In this document: piece by piece, positions 11,000 through 20,637 of the stretch | Position numbering within the stretch: position 1 is the first letter of the stretch | Layout of the letters: the number at the start of each line of letters is the position of its first letter | NCBI RefSeq assembly: GCF_036013745.1 | Contig: NZ_CP107880.1 | Location: forward strand, 6,572,001 to 6,636,000 | DNA from: Streptomyces sp. NBC_00483 | GTDB lineage: Bacteria > Actinomycetota > Actinomycetes > Streptomycetales > Streptomycetaceae | Direction: 5' to 3' | DNA length: 64,000 bases | Notes under the pieces: model-generated | What the model saw: the letters and a program-made list of their open reading frames with translations, nothing else | Database searches by the model: none | Told to the model about the DNA's origin: nothing | Program-made: the position numbers and the translations under genes

Positions 11000-12574
11000 T
11001 CAGACCGTCGCCTTCTCGTCCGGCGCCGCCGCGGGGGCCCCGGCCTCGTGGTCCGCCGTGTCCTCGCGCACCGTCACCTTGCGCAGGGTCGCCACGGAGA
11101 GGACCGCGGCGGCCAGGAGCACGACCGCCCCCGCGATCGCCGCCGCCTGCATGCCGTTGGTGAAGGCCTCCCGTGCGGCGGTCGTCAGGGCCCGGCCCGC
11201 GTCGCCCGGCAGCTGCCCGGCGACCGCGAGGGCGCCGCCCAGCGTCTCGTGGGCCGCGGCCGGGGCGTCGGCGGGGACGCCGTGGCGGTAGACGGCCGTG
11301 CCGATGGAGCCGAGGACCGCCATGCCGAGGGCGCCGCCGAACTCGGCTCCCGTCTCCAACAGGGACGCGGCGGAGCCGGAGTTGGCGGTCGGGACGGTGC
11401 CGAGCGCCAGGTCCATCATCTGGGACATCACGGTGACGATGCCGGAAGCGAGGACGCCGGCGCCGGCCAGGACCAGCCAGAGCGAGTCGGTGCCGGTGAA
11501 GGCCAGCAGCGCGTATCCGCAGGCGGCGACGGTGAAGCCGCCGGCGACGACATGGGCGCGGTGCACGCCCTTCGCGACGAGCTGCGCGGCGACGGGGGCC
11601 GCCACGCCGACCATGACCGTGGGGAGCAGCGACCAGAGCGCGGCCGCCATGGAGCTCTTGCCGAGCACGGACTGCAGGTACTGGGTGGTGAAGTACGCCG
11701 AGCCCATCATGCCGAAGGACGAGACGAGGTTCAGGACGACGCCGGGGGCGAAGCCGCGGCCGCGGAACAGGGCGGGGGAGATCAGCGGGGACTTGACGGT
11801 GCGCTGGCGGTGCACGAACAGGGCGGCGAACAGCAGCCCCACGGTGATCGAGAGGACGTACCGCACGTTCCAGCCCTCGGACGGGATCTCCTTGATGCCG
11901 TAGATGACGGGCAGCACGGCGGCCATCGACAGCGGCACGCTCAGCAGGTCGAAGCGGCCGGGCTCCGGGTTCTTGGACTCCGGCAGCAGGACCGGGCCGA
12001 GGACCAGGAGCAGCACCATCGCGGGCAGGTTGACAAGGAAGACCGACCCCCACCAGAAGTGCTCGACGAGGATGCCGCTCATCACCGAGCCGAGCGCGAT
12101 GCCGCCGGTCATGACGCCGGACCACATGCCGATCGCCTTCACGCGCTGGCCGGGGTCGGTGAACATCGTGCGGACGATCGCCATGGTGGACGGCATGAGC
12201 GTCGCGCCGCCGACGCCGAGGAGCGCGCGGGCGGCGATGAGCGTCTCGGCGCTGTTCGCGTACGCGGCGAGGACGGAGGCGGTGCCGAAGGCGGCGGCGC
12301 CGAACAGTAGCAGCTTGCGGCGCCCGATGCGGTCGCCGAGCGAGCCCATGGTCATCAGCAGGCCGGCGAGCACGAACGCGTAGATGTCGAAGATCCACAG
12401 CTGTTGGGTGCCGCTCGGCTCCAGGTCGGCGCTGATCTGGGGGATCGCGAAGTAGAGGACGGAGACGTCCATCGAGACCAGGAGCAGCGGAAGCATCAGC
12501 ACGCCGAGGGCGGTCCACTCGCGGCGCCCCGCAAGGGTTTCGGCGGGTGGGGTGGTGCTCGTCGGGTTCGTCAT
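11000..12574 (-). CDS. MFS drug/solute exporter, DHA2 (EmrB/QacA, 14-TM) family
   Basis: A 524-residue integral membrane protein of the 14-helix DHA2 class. The first helix carries the characteristic MDVSVLYFAIPQI, followed by GSLGDRIGRRKLL (MFS motif A) between helices 2 and 3, and motif C-like GSVMSGILVEHFWWGSVFLVNLPA near helix 5. Such pumps export hydrophobic drugs or cations with proton antiport. It is divergently transcribed from a TetR regulator across 148 bases full of repeated operator-like elements, a standard regulator/pump arrangement. The substrate cannot be read from sequence. No strong Shine-Dalgarno precedes the ATG. Confidence 0.93.
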   Translation of the reverse strand: MTNPTSTTPPAETLAGRREWTALGVLMLPLLLVSMDVSVLYFAIPQISADLEPSGTQQLWIFDIYAFVLAGLLMTMGSLGDRIGRRKLLLFGAAAFGTASVLAAYANSAETLIAARALLGVGGATLMPSTMAIVRTMFTDPGQRVKAIGMWSGVMTGGIALGSVMSGILVEHFWWGSVFLVNLPAMVLLLVLGPVLLPESKNPEPGRFDLLSVPLSMAAVLPVIYGIKEIPSEGWNVRYVLSITVGLLFAALFVHRQRTVKSPLISPALFRGRGFAPGVVLNLVSSFGMMGSAYFTTQYLQSVLGKSSMAAALWSLLPTVMVGVAAPVAAQLVAKGVHRAHVVAGGFTVAACGYALLAFTGTDSLWLVLAGAGVLASGIVTVMSQMMDLALGTVPTANSGSAASLLETGAEFGGALGMAVLGSIGTAVYRHGVPADAPAAAHETLGGALAVAGQLPGDAGRALTTAAREAFTNGMQAAAIAGAVVLLAAAVLSVATLRKVTVREDTADHEAGAPAAAPDEKATV

Positions 12575-12592
12575 GGCAGGAACTGTACGAGC

Positions 12593-12693
12593 GTCTTAAA
12601 CGGTTGTCTAGTACGTTTGTGTAAGACGGTCGTCATGGACGGTCGTCATGGACGGTCGTCATGGACGATCGTGTAAGACAGTCGTTTAAGACA
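12593..12693. promoter_or_regulatory. TetR operator region with a 13-bp tandem triplication
   Basis: Between the pump and its TetR regulator, GGTCGTCATGGAC occurs three times head to tail (12628-12640, 12641-12653, 12654-12666). The array is flanked by related half-sites: GTCTTAAAC (12593), GTAAGAC (12621), then GTGTAAGACAGTCGTTTAAGAC and AGCCGTCT up to about 12700. GTCTTA and TAAGAC are inverted complements, so several overlapping palindromes exist. This is the probable binding site of the adjacent TetR protein (inference from position and symmetry). Confidence 0.65.
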
Positions 12694-12722
12694 GCCGTCT
12701 GGAATCTGGGTAGGGTGGGGCC

Positions 12723-13313
12723 ATGGGACACCGCGAAGATCTGCTCGAAGGCGCCAAGCGCTGCCTTCTGGAGAAGGGGTTCGCGCGCACGACGGCGCGC
12801 GACATCGTCAAGGAGTCCGGGGCGAACCTGGCGTCGATCGGCTACCACTACGGGTCGAAGGACGCGCTGCTCGCGCAGGCCTACCTCGCCCTGGTGGAGG
12901 AGTCGTCCGACGTCTTCGACCAGGGCGGTTTCAAGGCCCCGGCCGGTTCGCTGGAGCGCTTCCAGGAGGTCTGGGGGAACGTCATCGAGAGCCTGGGCAA
13001 GCCCGACTCCATGTGGTACCTGGGCATGGAACTCGTGGTGCTGGGCGACAAGTTGCCCGCCGTGCGGGAGATCGTGGGCAAGGCGCAGAGCGAGGGCGGC
13101 CGCGGGACCATCCCCATGTTCATGGGTGGCGAGGAGCCGCCTGCCGACCACCCCGCCGTCGACACTCTCGGCAAGCTCTACATGACGCTGATGACCGGGC
13201 TCATCGCCGAGTACATGCTCGACCCGGAGAGCGCGCCCAGCGCCGAGGAGCTCACCGAGGGGATGCGTCGGTTGATCACGGCCGCGCAGGCCACGGAGTC
13301 CTCACAGTCGTGA
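12723..13313 (+). CDS. TetR-family repressor, probably of the divergent MFS pump
   Basis: 196 residues. The N-terminal TetR helix-turn-helix is typical ([20 protein letters not shown] followed by [12 protein letters not shown] at ~residues 20-55). The C-terminal ligand/dimer domain is of the common TetR_C type seen in pump regulators. It is divergent from the DHA2 exporter at 12574 and probably represses both genes at the repeats between them. It overlaps tail-to-tail by 12 bases with the next gene. Confidence 0.93.
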   Translation: MGHREDLLEGAKRCLLEKGFARTTARDIVKESGANLASIGYHYGSKDALLAQAYLALVEESSDVFDQGGFKAPAGSLERFQEVWGNVIESLGKPDSMWYLGMELVVLGDKLPAVREIVGKAQSEGGRGTIPMFMGGEEPPADHPAVDTLGKLYMTLMTGLIAEYMLDPESAPSAEELTEGMRRLITAAQATESSQS

Positions 13314-14489
13314 CGCCTTCAACCCCATGTGCAGCAGCAGCCGGTCCTCGCCCTCGTCCAGGTCGAGGCCGGTGAGCTGTTCCACCCGTGACAGGCGGTA
13401 GTACAGCGTCTGGCGGTGGATGCCGAGGGCCGCGGCCGTGCGGCCCGCCTGGCCCGCGCAGTCGAGGAACACCTCGGCGGTGCGCGCCAGTTGACGGTGG
13501 GTGGGGGAGAGCAGGGGCGCGACCGCGGGGTCGTGCGCGGCCTCCGCGGGGAGCGCGGTCAGCAGCCGGTACGGGCCGATCGACGACCACTGCGCGTCGG
13601 GGCCGAGGTGCGGGTCGGCCAGCGCCGCGCGCGCCGCGGCCGTCGCCTCCTGCCAGGCCGTGGCCAGTTCGGCGAGGTCGTCACGCGCGGCGCCGACGCC
13701 CGCCGCCACCGGGGAACCCGCGCGGGCGCGCAGCTTCGCCGCCGCGGTCAGCGCGGGCTCCAGGGCCTCGCGCGAGCGCAGCCGCACCAGCAGGGCGAGG
13801 CACTGGCCCGTCACCCCCCACGGAACCGTGCACAGCGCGTCCGCCGCCGGGACGGTGCGTACCGAAGGAGCGTCGTCGGGGTCCGCCGACGGCCACGGCG
13901 CGACGCAGACCACCGTGTGCAGGCCCGGTGCCCGGTCGCCGAGCGCCGTGCGCAGCGCCGCCACCGCCATGTCCCGCTGCCAGCCCCGCTCCGCCGTGAG
14001 CACGGAGTGGAACTCGCGGGTCAGGTCCGCGCCCGCCTGCGCCTCGTCGGCGAGCTGCGCGCCGATCCGGCCCGCCACCGCCATCGCCGCATCGAGCTGC
14101 TCCTCCGTGGGACCCGGATCGTCGTCGAGCAGCCATACGTAGCCGAGGACGAAACCGTGATGGCGTACGGGCAGACAGATGCGGCCGCGGTAGACGCCGG
14201 CCTCCGGGGTCGCCGGGATCCGGACCGGCTCCTTGGCGCTCGCGATGCCGAAGCCCTCGAACCAGGAGCGGACCGCCGAGGTCGAGCCGCGCGTCAGGAT
14301 CGAGCGCGTGCGCACCGGGTCGAGCGCCGCCTCGTCGAAGCCGTCGGTGTCGTCGTCGGCGCTGGCCTGGGCGCCGAAGGCGATGAGGCGGAAGTCGCGG
14401 TTCTCGAGGGTCGCCGGGGCGCCGAGCAGCGCCGAGATCTCGTCGACCAGCTCCTGGTAATCACCTTTCACCCCGCCATTCTCACCCAT
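13302..14489 (-). CDS. PucR/CdaR-family transcriptional regulator, probable proline-catabolism regulator
   Basis: About 395 residues. A GAF-like N-terminal sensory part (~1-150) is followed by the PucR C-terminal helix-turn-helix: [20 protein letters not shown] ... [19 protein letters not shown] near the end. PucR regulators usually activate degradation genes for purines, amino acids or similar compounds in response to substrate. It is divergently transcribed from the proline dehydrogenase/P5C dehydrogenase genes with a 200-base shared promoter, so proline catabolism is the likely target (inference). ATG at 14489 was chosen over the GTG one codon upstream because it is 6 bases from GAGGGG. 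Confidence 0.88.
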   Translation of the reverse strand: MGENGGVKGDYQELVDEISALLGAPATLENRDFRLIAFGAQASADDDTDGFDEAALDPVRTRSILTRGSTSAVRSWFEGFGIASAKEPVRIPATPEAGVYRGRICLPVRHHGFVLGYVWLLDDDPGPTEEQLDAAMAVAGRIGAQLADEAQAGADLTREFHSVLTAERGWQRDMAVAALRTALGDRAPGLHTVVCVAPWPSADPDDAPSVRTVPAADALCTVPWGVTGQCLALLVRLRSREALEPALTAAAKLRARAGSPVAAGVGAARDDLAELATAWQEATAAARAALADPHLGPDAQWSSIGPYRLLTALPAEAAHDPAVAPLLSPTHRQLARTAEVFLDCAGQAGRTAAALGIHRQTLYYRLSRVEQLTGLDLDEGEDRLLLHMGLKASRL

Positions 14490-14690
14490 CACGGACCCCT
14501 CTTCATACAGATGTCTGAGGTGGGGGCCACAGATGCGTGACAGGTGTCGATGGCACAGGATCGGAGGGATCCTTAGATTTCTGAGTGGTTCTCCGTGCCG
14601 TCCCGTTACGCACGGAAATGGACCTTTTGACGTACTGAATCAGTGGTCCGTTCCCACCCGCTCTCAACTCGTGATCCGTGGAGGTGCCCC

Positions 14691-15617
14691 GTGCTGGCTC
14701 CCTTGATCCTCGCCGCGTCGCGCAGCGACAAGATGCGCGCTTTCGTGTCGGCGGCGCCGGGCACCAAGCAGGTCGTCGACCGCTTCATCGCCGGTGAGTC
14801 GGTCGACGACGTCGTGCCGATCATCGAGGACGCCGCCGCCAAGGGACTTGAGGTCACGCTCGACGTCGTCGGTGAGGACATCACCACCGTCGAGCAGTCG
14901 CAGGCCGCGCGCGACGCCTATCTGGACCTGGTCGAGCGCCTGAAGGACCTGGGCCTCGGCACGAAGGCCGAGATGTCCGTGAAGCTGTCGATGTTCGGCC
15001 AGGCGCTGGAGGGCGGCCACGAGCTGGCCCTCGCCAACGTACGGCCCGTCGTCGAGGCCGCCGCGAAGATCGGCACCACGGTCACCCTCGACGCCGAGGA
15101 CCACACCACCCTCGACTCGATGTTCGCCATCCACGAGGAGTTGCGGAAGGACTTCCCGCAGACGGGCTGCGTCATCCAGGCGTACCTGTTCCGCACCGAG
15201 GACGACGCCCGCCGCCTGGCCGCCGCCGGCAGCCGCGTGCGCATCGTGAAGGGCGCCTACAAGGAGCCCGCCGAGGTCGCGTACCAGGACAAGGCCGAGA
15301 TCGACAAGGCGTACGTGCGGATCATGCGCATCCTCATGGAGGGCGCCGGGTACCCGATGATCGGGTCCCACGACCCGCGGCTCGTGGCCATCGCCCAGGA
15401 GCTCGCGCGGCAGGCCGGGCGCAAGCTGGACGAGTACGAGTTCCAGATGCTGTACGGGATCCGCAGCGACGAGCACCTGCGGCTCGCCGCCGAGGGGCAC
15501 CGGATGCGTGTCTACACCGCGTACGGCACCGACTGGTACGGATACTTCATGCGCCGCCTCGCGGAGAAGCCGGCCAACCTTCTCTTCTTCGCCCGCTCGG
15601 TCCTCACCAAGGGCTGA
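14691..15617 (+). CDS. proline dehydrogenase (monofunctional, FAD)
   Basis: A 308-residue enzyme that oxidises L-proline to delta-1-pyrroline-5-carboxylate with FAD and feeds electrons to the respiratory chain. The (beta/alpha)8 PRODH barrel shows the usual conserved runs: RIVKGAYKEPAEVAYQ (substrate/FAD region), YEFQMLYGIRSDEHLRLA, and the C-terminal RVYTAYGTDWYGYFMRRLAE with the carboxylate-binding arginines. GTG at 14691 is preceded by GGAGGTG. It is followed 99 bases later by P5C dehydrogenase, so both steps to glutamate lie together as separate polypeptides, unlike the fused PutA of proteobacteria. Confidence 0.95.
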   Translation: MLAPLILAASRSDKMRAFVSAAPGTKQVVDRFIAGESVDDVVPIIEDAAAKGLEVTLDVVGEDITTVEQSQAARDAYLDLVERLKDLGLGTKAEMSVKLSMFGQALEGGHELALANVRPVVEAAAKIGTTVTLDAEDHTTLDSMFAIHEELRKDFPQTGCVIQAYLFRTEDDARRLAAAGSRVRIVKGAYKEPAEVAYQDKAEIDKAYVRIMRILMEGAGYPMIGSHDPRLVAIAQELARQAGRKLDEYEFQMLYGIRSDEHLRLAAEGHRMRVYTAYGTDWYGYFMRRLAEKPANLLFFARSVLTKG

Positions 15618-15716
15618 CCCCCAGGGCCGAACCCCAGGGCTGACCCTCTGGGCACGACCCAACCAAGCTTCCCGTTCCGTCCCCAACTCCCCGACCCCCG
15701 AAGGAGATACGGACCC

Positions 15717-17354
15717 ATGACCCTCGACGCCGTGACCCAGGTCCCCGCCCCGGTCAATGAGCCGGTGCACGGCTACGCCCCCGGTTCCCCGGAGCGTGCC
15801 CGCCTGGAGGTCAAGCTCAAGGAGCTGGCCGAGAACCCGATCGAGCTGCCCTGCACCATCGGCGGCGAACGTCGTTTGGGTGGCGGCGAGCGCTTCGACG
15901 TCGTGCAGCCGCACAACCACAAGTCCGTCATCGGTACGTACGCCAACGCCACCGAGCAGGACGCCCAGGACGCGGTCGACGCCGCCCTGGCCGCGGCCCC
16001 GGCCTGGCGCGCGACGTCCTTCGACGACCGCGCCGCGATCATCCTGCGCGCCGCCGAGCTGCTGTCCACGAAGTGGCGCGAGACGCTGGCCGCCTCGACG
16101 ATGCTCGGCCAGTCGAAGACCGCGCAGCAGGCCGAGATCGACACTCCCTGTGAGCTCATCGACTTCTGGCGCTTCAACGTCCACTACGCCCGCAACCTGC
16201 TCGCCGAGCAGCCGCCGGCGAACTCCACGGGCGTGTGGAACCGCATGGACCACCGCCCGCTGGAGGGCTTCGTCTACGCGATCACGCCGTTCAACTTCAC
16301 GGCCATCGCGGGCAACCTGCCGACCGCGCCCGCGCTGATGGGCAACGTCGTCGTCTGGAAGCCGTCCCCGACGCAGACCCACGCCGCCGTGCTGCTGCTG
16401 CAGCTCCTGGAGGAGGCCGGTCTTCCGAAGGGTGTCATCAACCTGGTGACGGGTGACGGTCTGGCCGTGTCCGAGGTGGCGCTCAACCACCGTGACCTGG
16501 CTGGTATCCACTTCACCGGTTCGACCAAGACCTTCCAGCACCTGTGGAAGACGGTCGGCAACAACATCGAGAAGTACCGCACCTACCCGCGTCTCGTCGG
16601 CGAGACCGGCGGCAAGGACTTCGTCGTCGCCCACCCGAGCGCCGACCGCGCCGTCCTCAAGACGGCCCTGACCCGTGGCTCCTTCGAGTTCCAGGGCCAG
16701 AAGTGCTCCGCGTCGTCGCGTGCGTACATCCCGGCCTCCATCTGGAACTCCGGTTTCAAGGAGGAGTTCGCGGCCGAGGTCGACGGCATCACCATGGGTG
16801 ACGTCACCGACCTGTCGAACTTCATCGGCGCCGTCATCGACGACCGCGCGTTCGCCAAGAACAAGGCGGCGATCGACCGGGCGAAGTCCGACGAGTCCTG
16901 CACGATCGTCGCCGGTGGCACGTACGACGACTCCGTCGGCTACTTCGTGCGTCCGACGGTCGTCGAGTGCTCGGACCCGGCCAACGAGGTGTTCTCCACG
17001 GAGTACTTCGGCCCGTTCCTCGCCGTGCACGTCTACGAGGACGACCAGTACGACGCCATGCTGGAGCAGATGGAGTCGGCCTCGGACTACGCGCTGACGG
17101 GCTCGGTCATCGCGAACGACCGTGCGGCCGCGGCCCACACGATGGAGAAGCTCCGGTACGCCGCGGGCAACTTCTACATCAACGACAAGTCGACCGGGGC
17201 GGTTGTCGGGCAGCAGCCGTTCGGTGGTGGGCGTGCGTCCGGTACGTGTGACAAGGCGGGGGCGCCGCAGAACCTGCAGCGTTGGACGCTGACGCGGGCG
17301 ATCAAGGAGACGTTGGTTCCGCCGACGGACTACGTGTACCCGCACATGGGCTGA
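15717..17354 (+). CDS. pruA: L-glutamate gamma-semialdehyde (P5C) dehydrogenase
   Basis: A 545-residue aldehyde dehydrogenase of the P5CDH class, converting glutamate semialdehyde to glutamate with NAD+. Visible motifs are the cofactor-binding VVWKPSPTQTHAAVLLLQ and FTGSTKTFQHLW, the general-base Glu in LVGETGGKDFVVAHPSAD (a hallmark of this class), and the catalytic Cys in FQGQKCSASSRAYIP. The ATG at 15717 follows GAAGGAGAT. Together with the upstream proline dehydrogenase it completes proline to glutamate. Confidence 0.96.
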   Translation: MTLDAVTQVPAPVNEPVHGYAPGSPERARLEVKLKELAENPIELPCTIGGERRLGGGERFDVVQPHNHKSVIGTYANATEQDAQDAVDAALAAAPAWRATSFDDRAAIILRAAELLSTKWRETLAASTMLGQSKTAQQAEIDTPCELIDFWRFNVHYARNLLAEQPPANSTGVWNRMDHRPLEGFVYAITPFNFTAIAGNLPTAPALMGNVVVWKPSPTQTHAAVLLLQLLEEAGLPKGVINLVTGDGLAVSEVALNHRDLAGIHFTGSTKTFQHLWKTVGNNIEKYRTYPRLVGETGGKDFVVAHPSADRAVLKTALTRGSFEFQGQKCSASSRAYIPASIWNSGFKEEFAAEVDGITMGDVTDLSNFIGAVIDDRAFAKNKAAIDRAKSDESCTIVAGGTYDDSVGYFVRPTVVECSDPANEVFSTEYFGPFLAVHVYEDDQYDAMLEQMESASDYALTGSVIANDRAAAAHTMEKLRYAAGNFYINDKSTGAVVGQQPFGGGRASGTCDKAGAPQNLQRWTLTRAIKETLVPPTDYVYPHMG

Positions 17355-17371
17355 GCGCCTCTGTAGCGGTG

Positions 17372-17408
17372 CCGCCCCCGGTCGAGGTGTTCCCTCGGTC
17401 GGGGGCGG
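17372..17408 (+). terminator. hairpin terminator after pruA
   Basis: CCGCCCCCG and CGGGGGCGG, plus inner CGAGG/CCTCG separated by a GT/GT internal loop, close a 5-base loop. TT follows. It ends the proline catabolic unit. Confidence 0.75.
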
Positions 17409-17433
17409 TTCTGCGTGGGCCGGCCCTACGCCA

Positions 17434-17479
17434 CGGGGCTCCGCCCCGGACCCCGCGCCTCAAGCGCCGGCGGGGCTTA
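17434..17479. repeat. interspersed palindromic repeat (copy A)
   Basis: Two linked modules are visible: a short palindrome CGGGGCTCCGCCCCGG, then CCCCGCGCCTCAAGCGCCGGCGGGGCTTA. The same modules recur at 27804-27936 and 33081-33172. This copy abuts, and its last bases form, the stop codon region of the minus-strand oxidoreductase gene. Confidence 0.7.
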
Positions 17480-18397
17480 GATGGTCAGGACGATTTTGCC
17501 CTGGGTGTGGCCCGATGAGCCCAGTTCGTGGGCCTTGGCTGCTTCTTCCAGGGGGAGGGTCGCCGATACGTGGGCGCGGAGGCGGCCCGCGGCCATCAGG
17601 GCCGCGACCTTGCGGAGGGTGGCGCCCGAGGGCTGGACCGAGATGGGGGCGAAGCGGACGCCGCGGGTCTCGGCGTCCTCCTGGGTGACGCCGGGGTCCC
17701 AGAGCATCGCCGAGGCCAGGAGGGCGCCGGGGCGCAGGGTGACCAGGGTGCGCGGGCCGTAGTCGCCGCCGATCAGGTCCAGGGCCACGTCCACGTCACG
17801 CAGGGAGTGGGCGAAGTCGGTGGTCGTGTAGTCGATGAGCTCGTCGACGCCGAGTTCGCGCAGGAAGTCGTGCTTGTCGGCGCCCGCGGTACCGATCACG
17901 TACGCGCCCTCGGCCTTGGCTATCTGCACCGCCACGTGCCCGACGCCGCCGCCCGCCGCATGGATCAGCACCCGGCGGGCGGGACCGATCTGCCCGATGT
18001 CGACGAGCGCGAGCCAGGAGGTGAGCGCCGCCGCGGGCAGCGCCGCCGCCTGGATGTGGTCGACATTGCCCGGCTTGGGCGCCAGGTGCTCGGTGCGGAT
18101 CACGACGTACTCGGCGTAGCCGCCGCCCCGGATCATGGCGAACACCTCGTCGCCCGGCCGGAATTCGGTGACGTCCTGGCCCGCCGACTCGACGACGCCC
18201 GAGACGTCCCAGCCGAGCGTGAACGGGGGGTCGCCGAAGAGCGGCGCGTCGCCGGAGCGCGCCGACCGGTCCACCGGGTTCACCCCCACGGCCCGGACCC
18301 GGACCAGTACCTCGCCCGCCCGCGGCTCGGGCCGCTCCACCTCCACCACTTCGAGCACCTCGGGTCCGCCGAGCCGGCGCTGACTGATGACGCGCAT
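17477..18397 (-). CDS. zinc-independent MDR-family NADPH:quinone-type oxidoreductase
   Basis: A 306-residue medium-chain dehydrogenase/reductase of the quinone oxidoreductase type. The N-terminal GroES-like domain contains RAVGVNPVDRSARSG and GWDVSGVVESAGQDV. The Rossmann domain has VLIHAAGGGVGHVAVQIAKA (NADPH-binding AxxGxxG-type motif, ~residues 140-160) and the usual GVDELIDYTTTDF. No structural-zinc cysteine cluster is visible. ATG at 18397 was chosen because GGAGGAG lies 7 bases upstream; longer in-frame extensions lack an RBS. The physiological substrate is unknown. Confidence 0.9.
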   Translation of the reverse strand: MRVISQRRLGGPEVLEVVEVERPEPRAGEVLVRVRAVGVNPVDRSARSGDAPLFGDPPFTLGWDVSGVVESAGQDVTEFRPGDEVFAMIRGGGYAEYVVIRTEHLAPKPGNVDHIQAAALPAAALTSWLALVDIGQIGPARRVLIHAAGGGVGHVAVQIAKAEGAYVIGTAGADKHDFLRELGVDELIDYTTTDFAHSLRDVDVALDLIGGDYGPRTLVTLRPGALLASAMLWDPGVTQEDAETRGVRFAPISVQPSGATLRKVAALMAAGRLRAHVSATLPLEEAAKAHELGSSGHTQGKIVLTI

Positions 18398-18664
18398 GGT
18401 GGGACTCCTCCCCAGGGTCGGCCCGGCCATCGCGGCCCGGCCGGTACTGGGTCCATCGTGGGACGTGGGCGACGACCGCGCCATGCCGCGGAGAGCGCCA
18501 TGTCCGGGCGTCGGCGAAAGGTCGGCACCGTAGCACTCTTCGAATCAACTCCCGGGCAGATTCGGGTAGTTGGTGCCATGAGCGGTCCTGGCGGCGGGCG
18601 AGGGGCTTTACTGTGACCCGCATCACATGATGCGCCCGCTCGGCAGCAGCAGAAGGGGACCGCC

Positions 18665-19468
18665 ATGAACGCGTGCGATCTGACGGGGCGCAAGGCGCTG
18701 GTGACCGGGGGCGCCCAGGGGCTCGGGGCGGCGGCGGCCGAGGCACTCGTGCGCGAGGGTGCCGCCGTCGTCATCGCCGACGTCCAGGAGGACGCGGGCC
18801 GCGCGACCGCCGAGAGGCTGCAGAAGTCGGGCGGCGCGGCGACGTTCGTCCCGCTCGACGTGGCCGACGACGAGAGCTGGGAGACGGCCGTCGGCCGCGC
18901 CGTGGACGAGCTCGGCGGCCTCGACGTCCTCGTCAACAACGCCGGTGTCGAGATCTCGGGGCTGGTCGTCGACCTCGACCCGCGGGACGTCCGCAGGATG
19001 CTCGACGTCAACGTCCTCGGCGTCGCGCTCGGCCTCAAGCACGCCTTCCGGGCGATGCGCCCGGGCGGCAGGGCCGGCCGGGGTGGGGCGGTCGTCAACA
19101 TCTCGTCGGTGGCCGCGACGATCCCCTTCCCCGGCATCGCCTGCTACGCCGCGACGAAGTCCGCGGTCGACCGGCTGACCCGGGTGGCCGCCCTGGAATC
19201 CGGCAGGCTGAGCTACGGCGTGCGGGTCAACTGCCTCTACCCGGGCCTGGTTCCCACCGCGATGGGTACCCGCCTCGCCCAGGACATGGAGACCCTGGGA
19301 CTGTGGCCGAGCGCCGAGGCGGCCGTGGGGGACGTCATCGCGCGGACCCCGCTCGGACGGCTCGGCGAGGCCGCCGACATGGCCGACGCGGTCGTCTTCC
19401 TCGCCTCCGACGCCGCCCGCTTCATCACCGGCGCGGGGCTTCCGGTCGACGGGGGCATGGGCATGTGA
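18665..19468 (+). CDS. SDR-family NAD(P)-dependent oxidoreductase
   Basis: 267 residues, classical short-chain dehydrogenase. Cofactor motif TGGAQGLG (~15-22), NNAG (~92), catalytic Ser in NISSVAATIPFPGIA and the YxxxK pair in CYAATKSAVDRL are all intact. The end matches the Val-Asp-Gly-Gly-Met terminus of many 3-ketoacyl/steroid-type SDRs. The substrate cannot be assigned. It stands alone; 267 bases separate it from the divergent oxidoreductase. Confidence 0.92.
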   Translation: MNACDLTGRKALVTGGAQGLGAAAAEALVREGAAVVIADVQEDAGRATAERLQKSGGAATFVPLDVADDESWETAVGRAVDELGGLDVLVNNAGVEISGLVVDLDPRDVRRMLDVNVLGVALGLKHAFRAMRPGGRAGRGGAVVNISSVAATIPFPGIACYAATKSAVDRLTRVAALESGRLSYGVRVNCLYPGLVPTAMGTRLAQDMETLGLWPSAEAAVGDVIARTPLGRLGEAADMADAVVFLASDAARFITGAGLPVDGGMGM

Positions 19469-19594
19469 GGCGGGTGTGGCCCGAGAGCCGATTCCCGATT
19501 GTCACGGATTCGGGATCTGTCCATTCTCTCGTGCGGCGTGGAGTTGTGCTCTAAAGTCCCGAAGGCCCCCTCGGTCGACAAAGCTGGCGCAACC

Positions 19595-20635
19595 ATGATG
19601 ACTTCTCAAGAAGAAATTCGATTCCTTTCGCCGGGCGCGGGCGCAGGCGCGGGTGCGAGCTTCGGAGAAGACGTGCGCCGAGTTTCCGGGGAACTCGCGA
19701 GCCATAGCACGGCCGTTCTCTTCTGTTTCCTGCTGCTGACGACGATCGGCGCCGCCGTGGTGCGGCTCTATCTTCAGTCACGGGTGCTCGACTCGCTGCG
19801 GACGGTGACCCGCACCCTGCAGGAGGGGTTGCTGCGCCCGCTGCCGGGCCGGGTGGGCGGGCTGCGCACGGAGGTCCGCTACCTGGCGGCGCACCGCGAG
19901 GCCCGGATCGGCGGGGACATCTACGACGTCGCCTGCACGCCCTTCGGGGTGCGGCTGCTCATCGGCGACGTGATGGGCAGCGGCATGCCGGCGGTCGGCA
20001 CCGCCCTGGACACCCTCGGCGCCTACCGTGAACTGGTCCAGTGCGAGGCCCGGTTGACCGTGGTGGCCCAGCGTATGGACGCGGCGCTGGCCCGCCGTGA
20101 GCACTGTGAGGACTTCGTCACCGCGCTGCTGCTCGGCACGAACGGCGACGACGGAGAGCTCGAGCTGGTCTGCTGCGGCCACCCGCCGCCCCTGCTGATC
20201 CGCGGGCGCCATGCCACCTTCGTGGATCCCCTGCCGCCGTCACCGCCGCTCGGCCTGATCCGGCTGGAGAACGAGTGGTGCCGGTCGAGCACGATGTCCC
20301 TCGCCGCGGGCGACCGGCTGCTGCTCTACACCGACGGAGTCACCGAGGCACGGAGCGGCAGCGGTGAGTTCTATCCGCTCGCGGAACGCGCGGTGGCCCT
20401 TTACGACCGGGACCCCGGGACATTCCTCGACGCGATCTCGGCGGACCTGGTCCGCCATGTGAAGGGGCGACCGAAAGACGATGCCGCGCTCCTTCTGGTC
20501 GACTACGGAGATATTCGGGCGGAAGACGGCCAATTTCGGTCGCACAGCCCTCGGTTGACCCGAGATCCTCGGGCGGTCCGCATTCCCGGAATTGATGAAT
20601 ACCGCACACGAAGTGATCTGCGCGAGACGAGGTAA
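19595..20635 (+). CDS. membrane-anchored PP2C-family (SpoIIE-type) serine phosphatase
   Basis: About 346 residues. One membrane helix (STAVLFCFLLLTTIGAAVV, ~35-55) is followed by a cytoplasmic PPM/SpoIIE phosphatase domain. Metal-binding signatures are present: EARIGGDIYDV (first Asp), LLIGDVMGSGMPA (second Asp), GDRLLLYTDGVTEAR and the late DDAALLLVDY. Such phosphatases dephosphorylate anti-sigma-factor antagonists or other Ser/Thr phosphoproteins. The ATG pair at 19595/19598 was preferred over an upstream extension because it begins the recognisable MMTSQEE N-terminus; its RBS is weak. The next gene starts 2 bases after the stop, so the two are translationally coupled. Confidence 0.85.
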   Translation: MMTSQEEIRFLSPGAGAGAGASFGEDVRRVSGELASHSTAVLFCFLLLTTIGAAVVRLYLQSRVLDSLRTVTRTLQEGLLRPLPGRVGGLRTEVRYLAAHREARIGGDIYDVACTPFGVRLLIGDVMGSGMPAVGTALDTLGAYRELVQCEARLTVVAQRMDAALARREHCEDFVTALLLGTNGDDGELELVCCGHPPPLLIRGRHATFVDPLPPSPPLGLIRLENEWCRSSTMSLAAGDRLLLYTDGVTEARSGSGEFYPLAERAVALYDRDPGTFLDAISADLVRHVKGRPKDDAALLLVDYGDIRAEDGQFRSHSPRLTRDPRAVRIPGIDEYRTRSDLRETR

Positions 20636-20637
20636 TC

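Noticed and set aside
12601..12722. Transposon end at the 13-bp tandem triplication
   Set aside because: There is no transposase, no terminal inverted repeats and no target duplication; position between a TetR gene and its pump favours operator multiplication.
18398..18664. Hidden gene between the MDR oxidoreductase and the SDR
   Set aside because: Open frames there lack an RBS and domain; only a weak imperfect inverted repeat (CAACTCCCG...CGGGTAGTTG, about 18547-18573) was seen.
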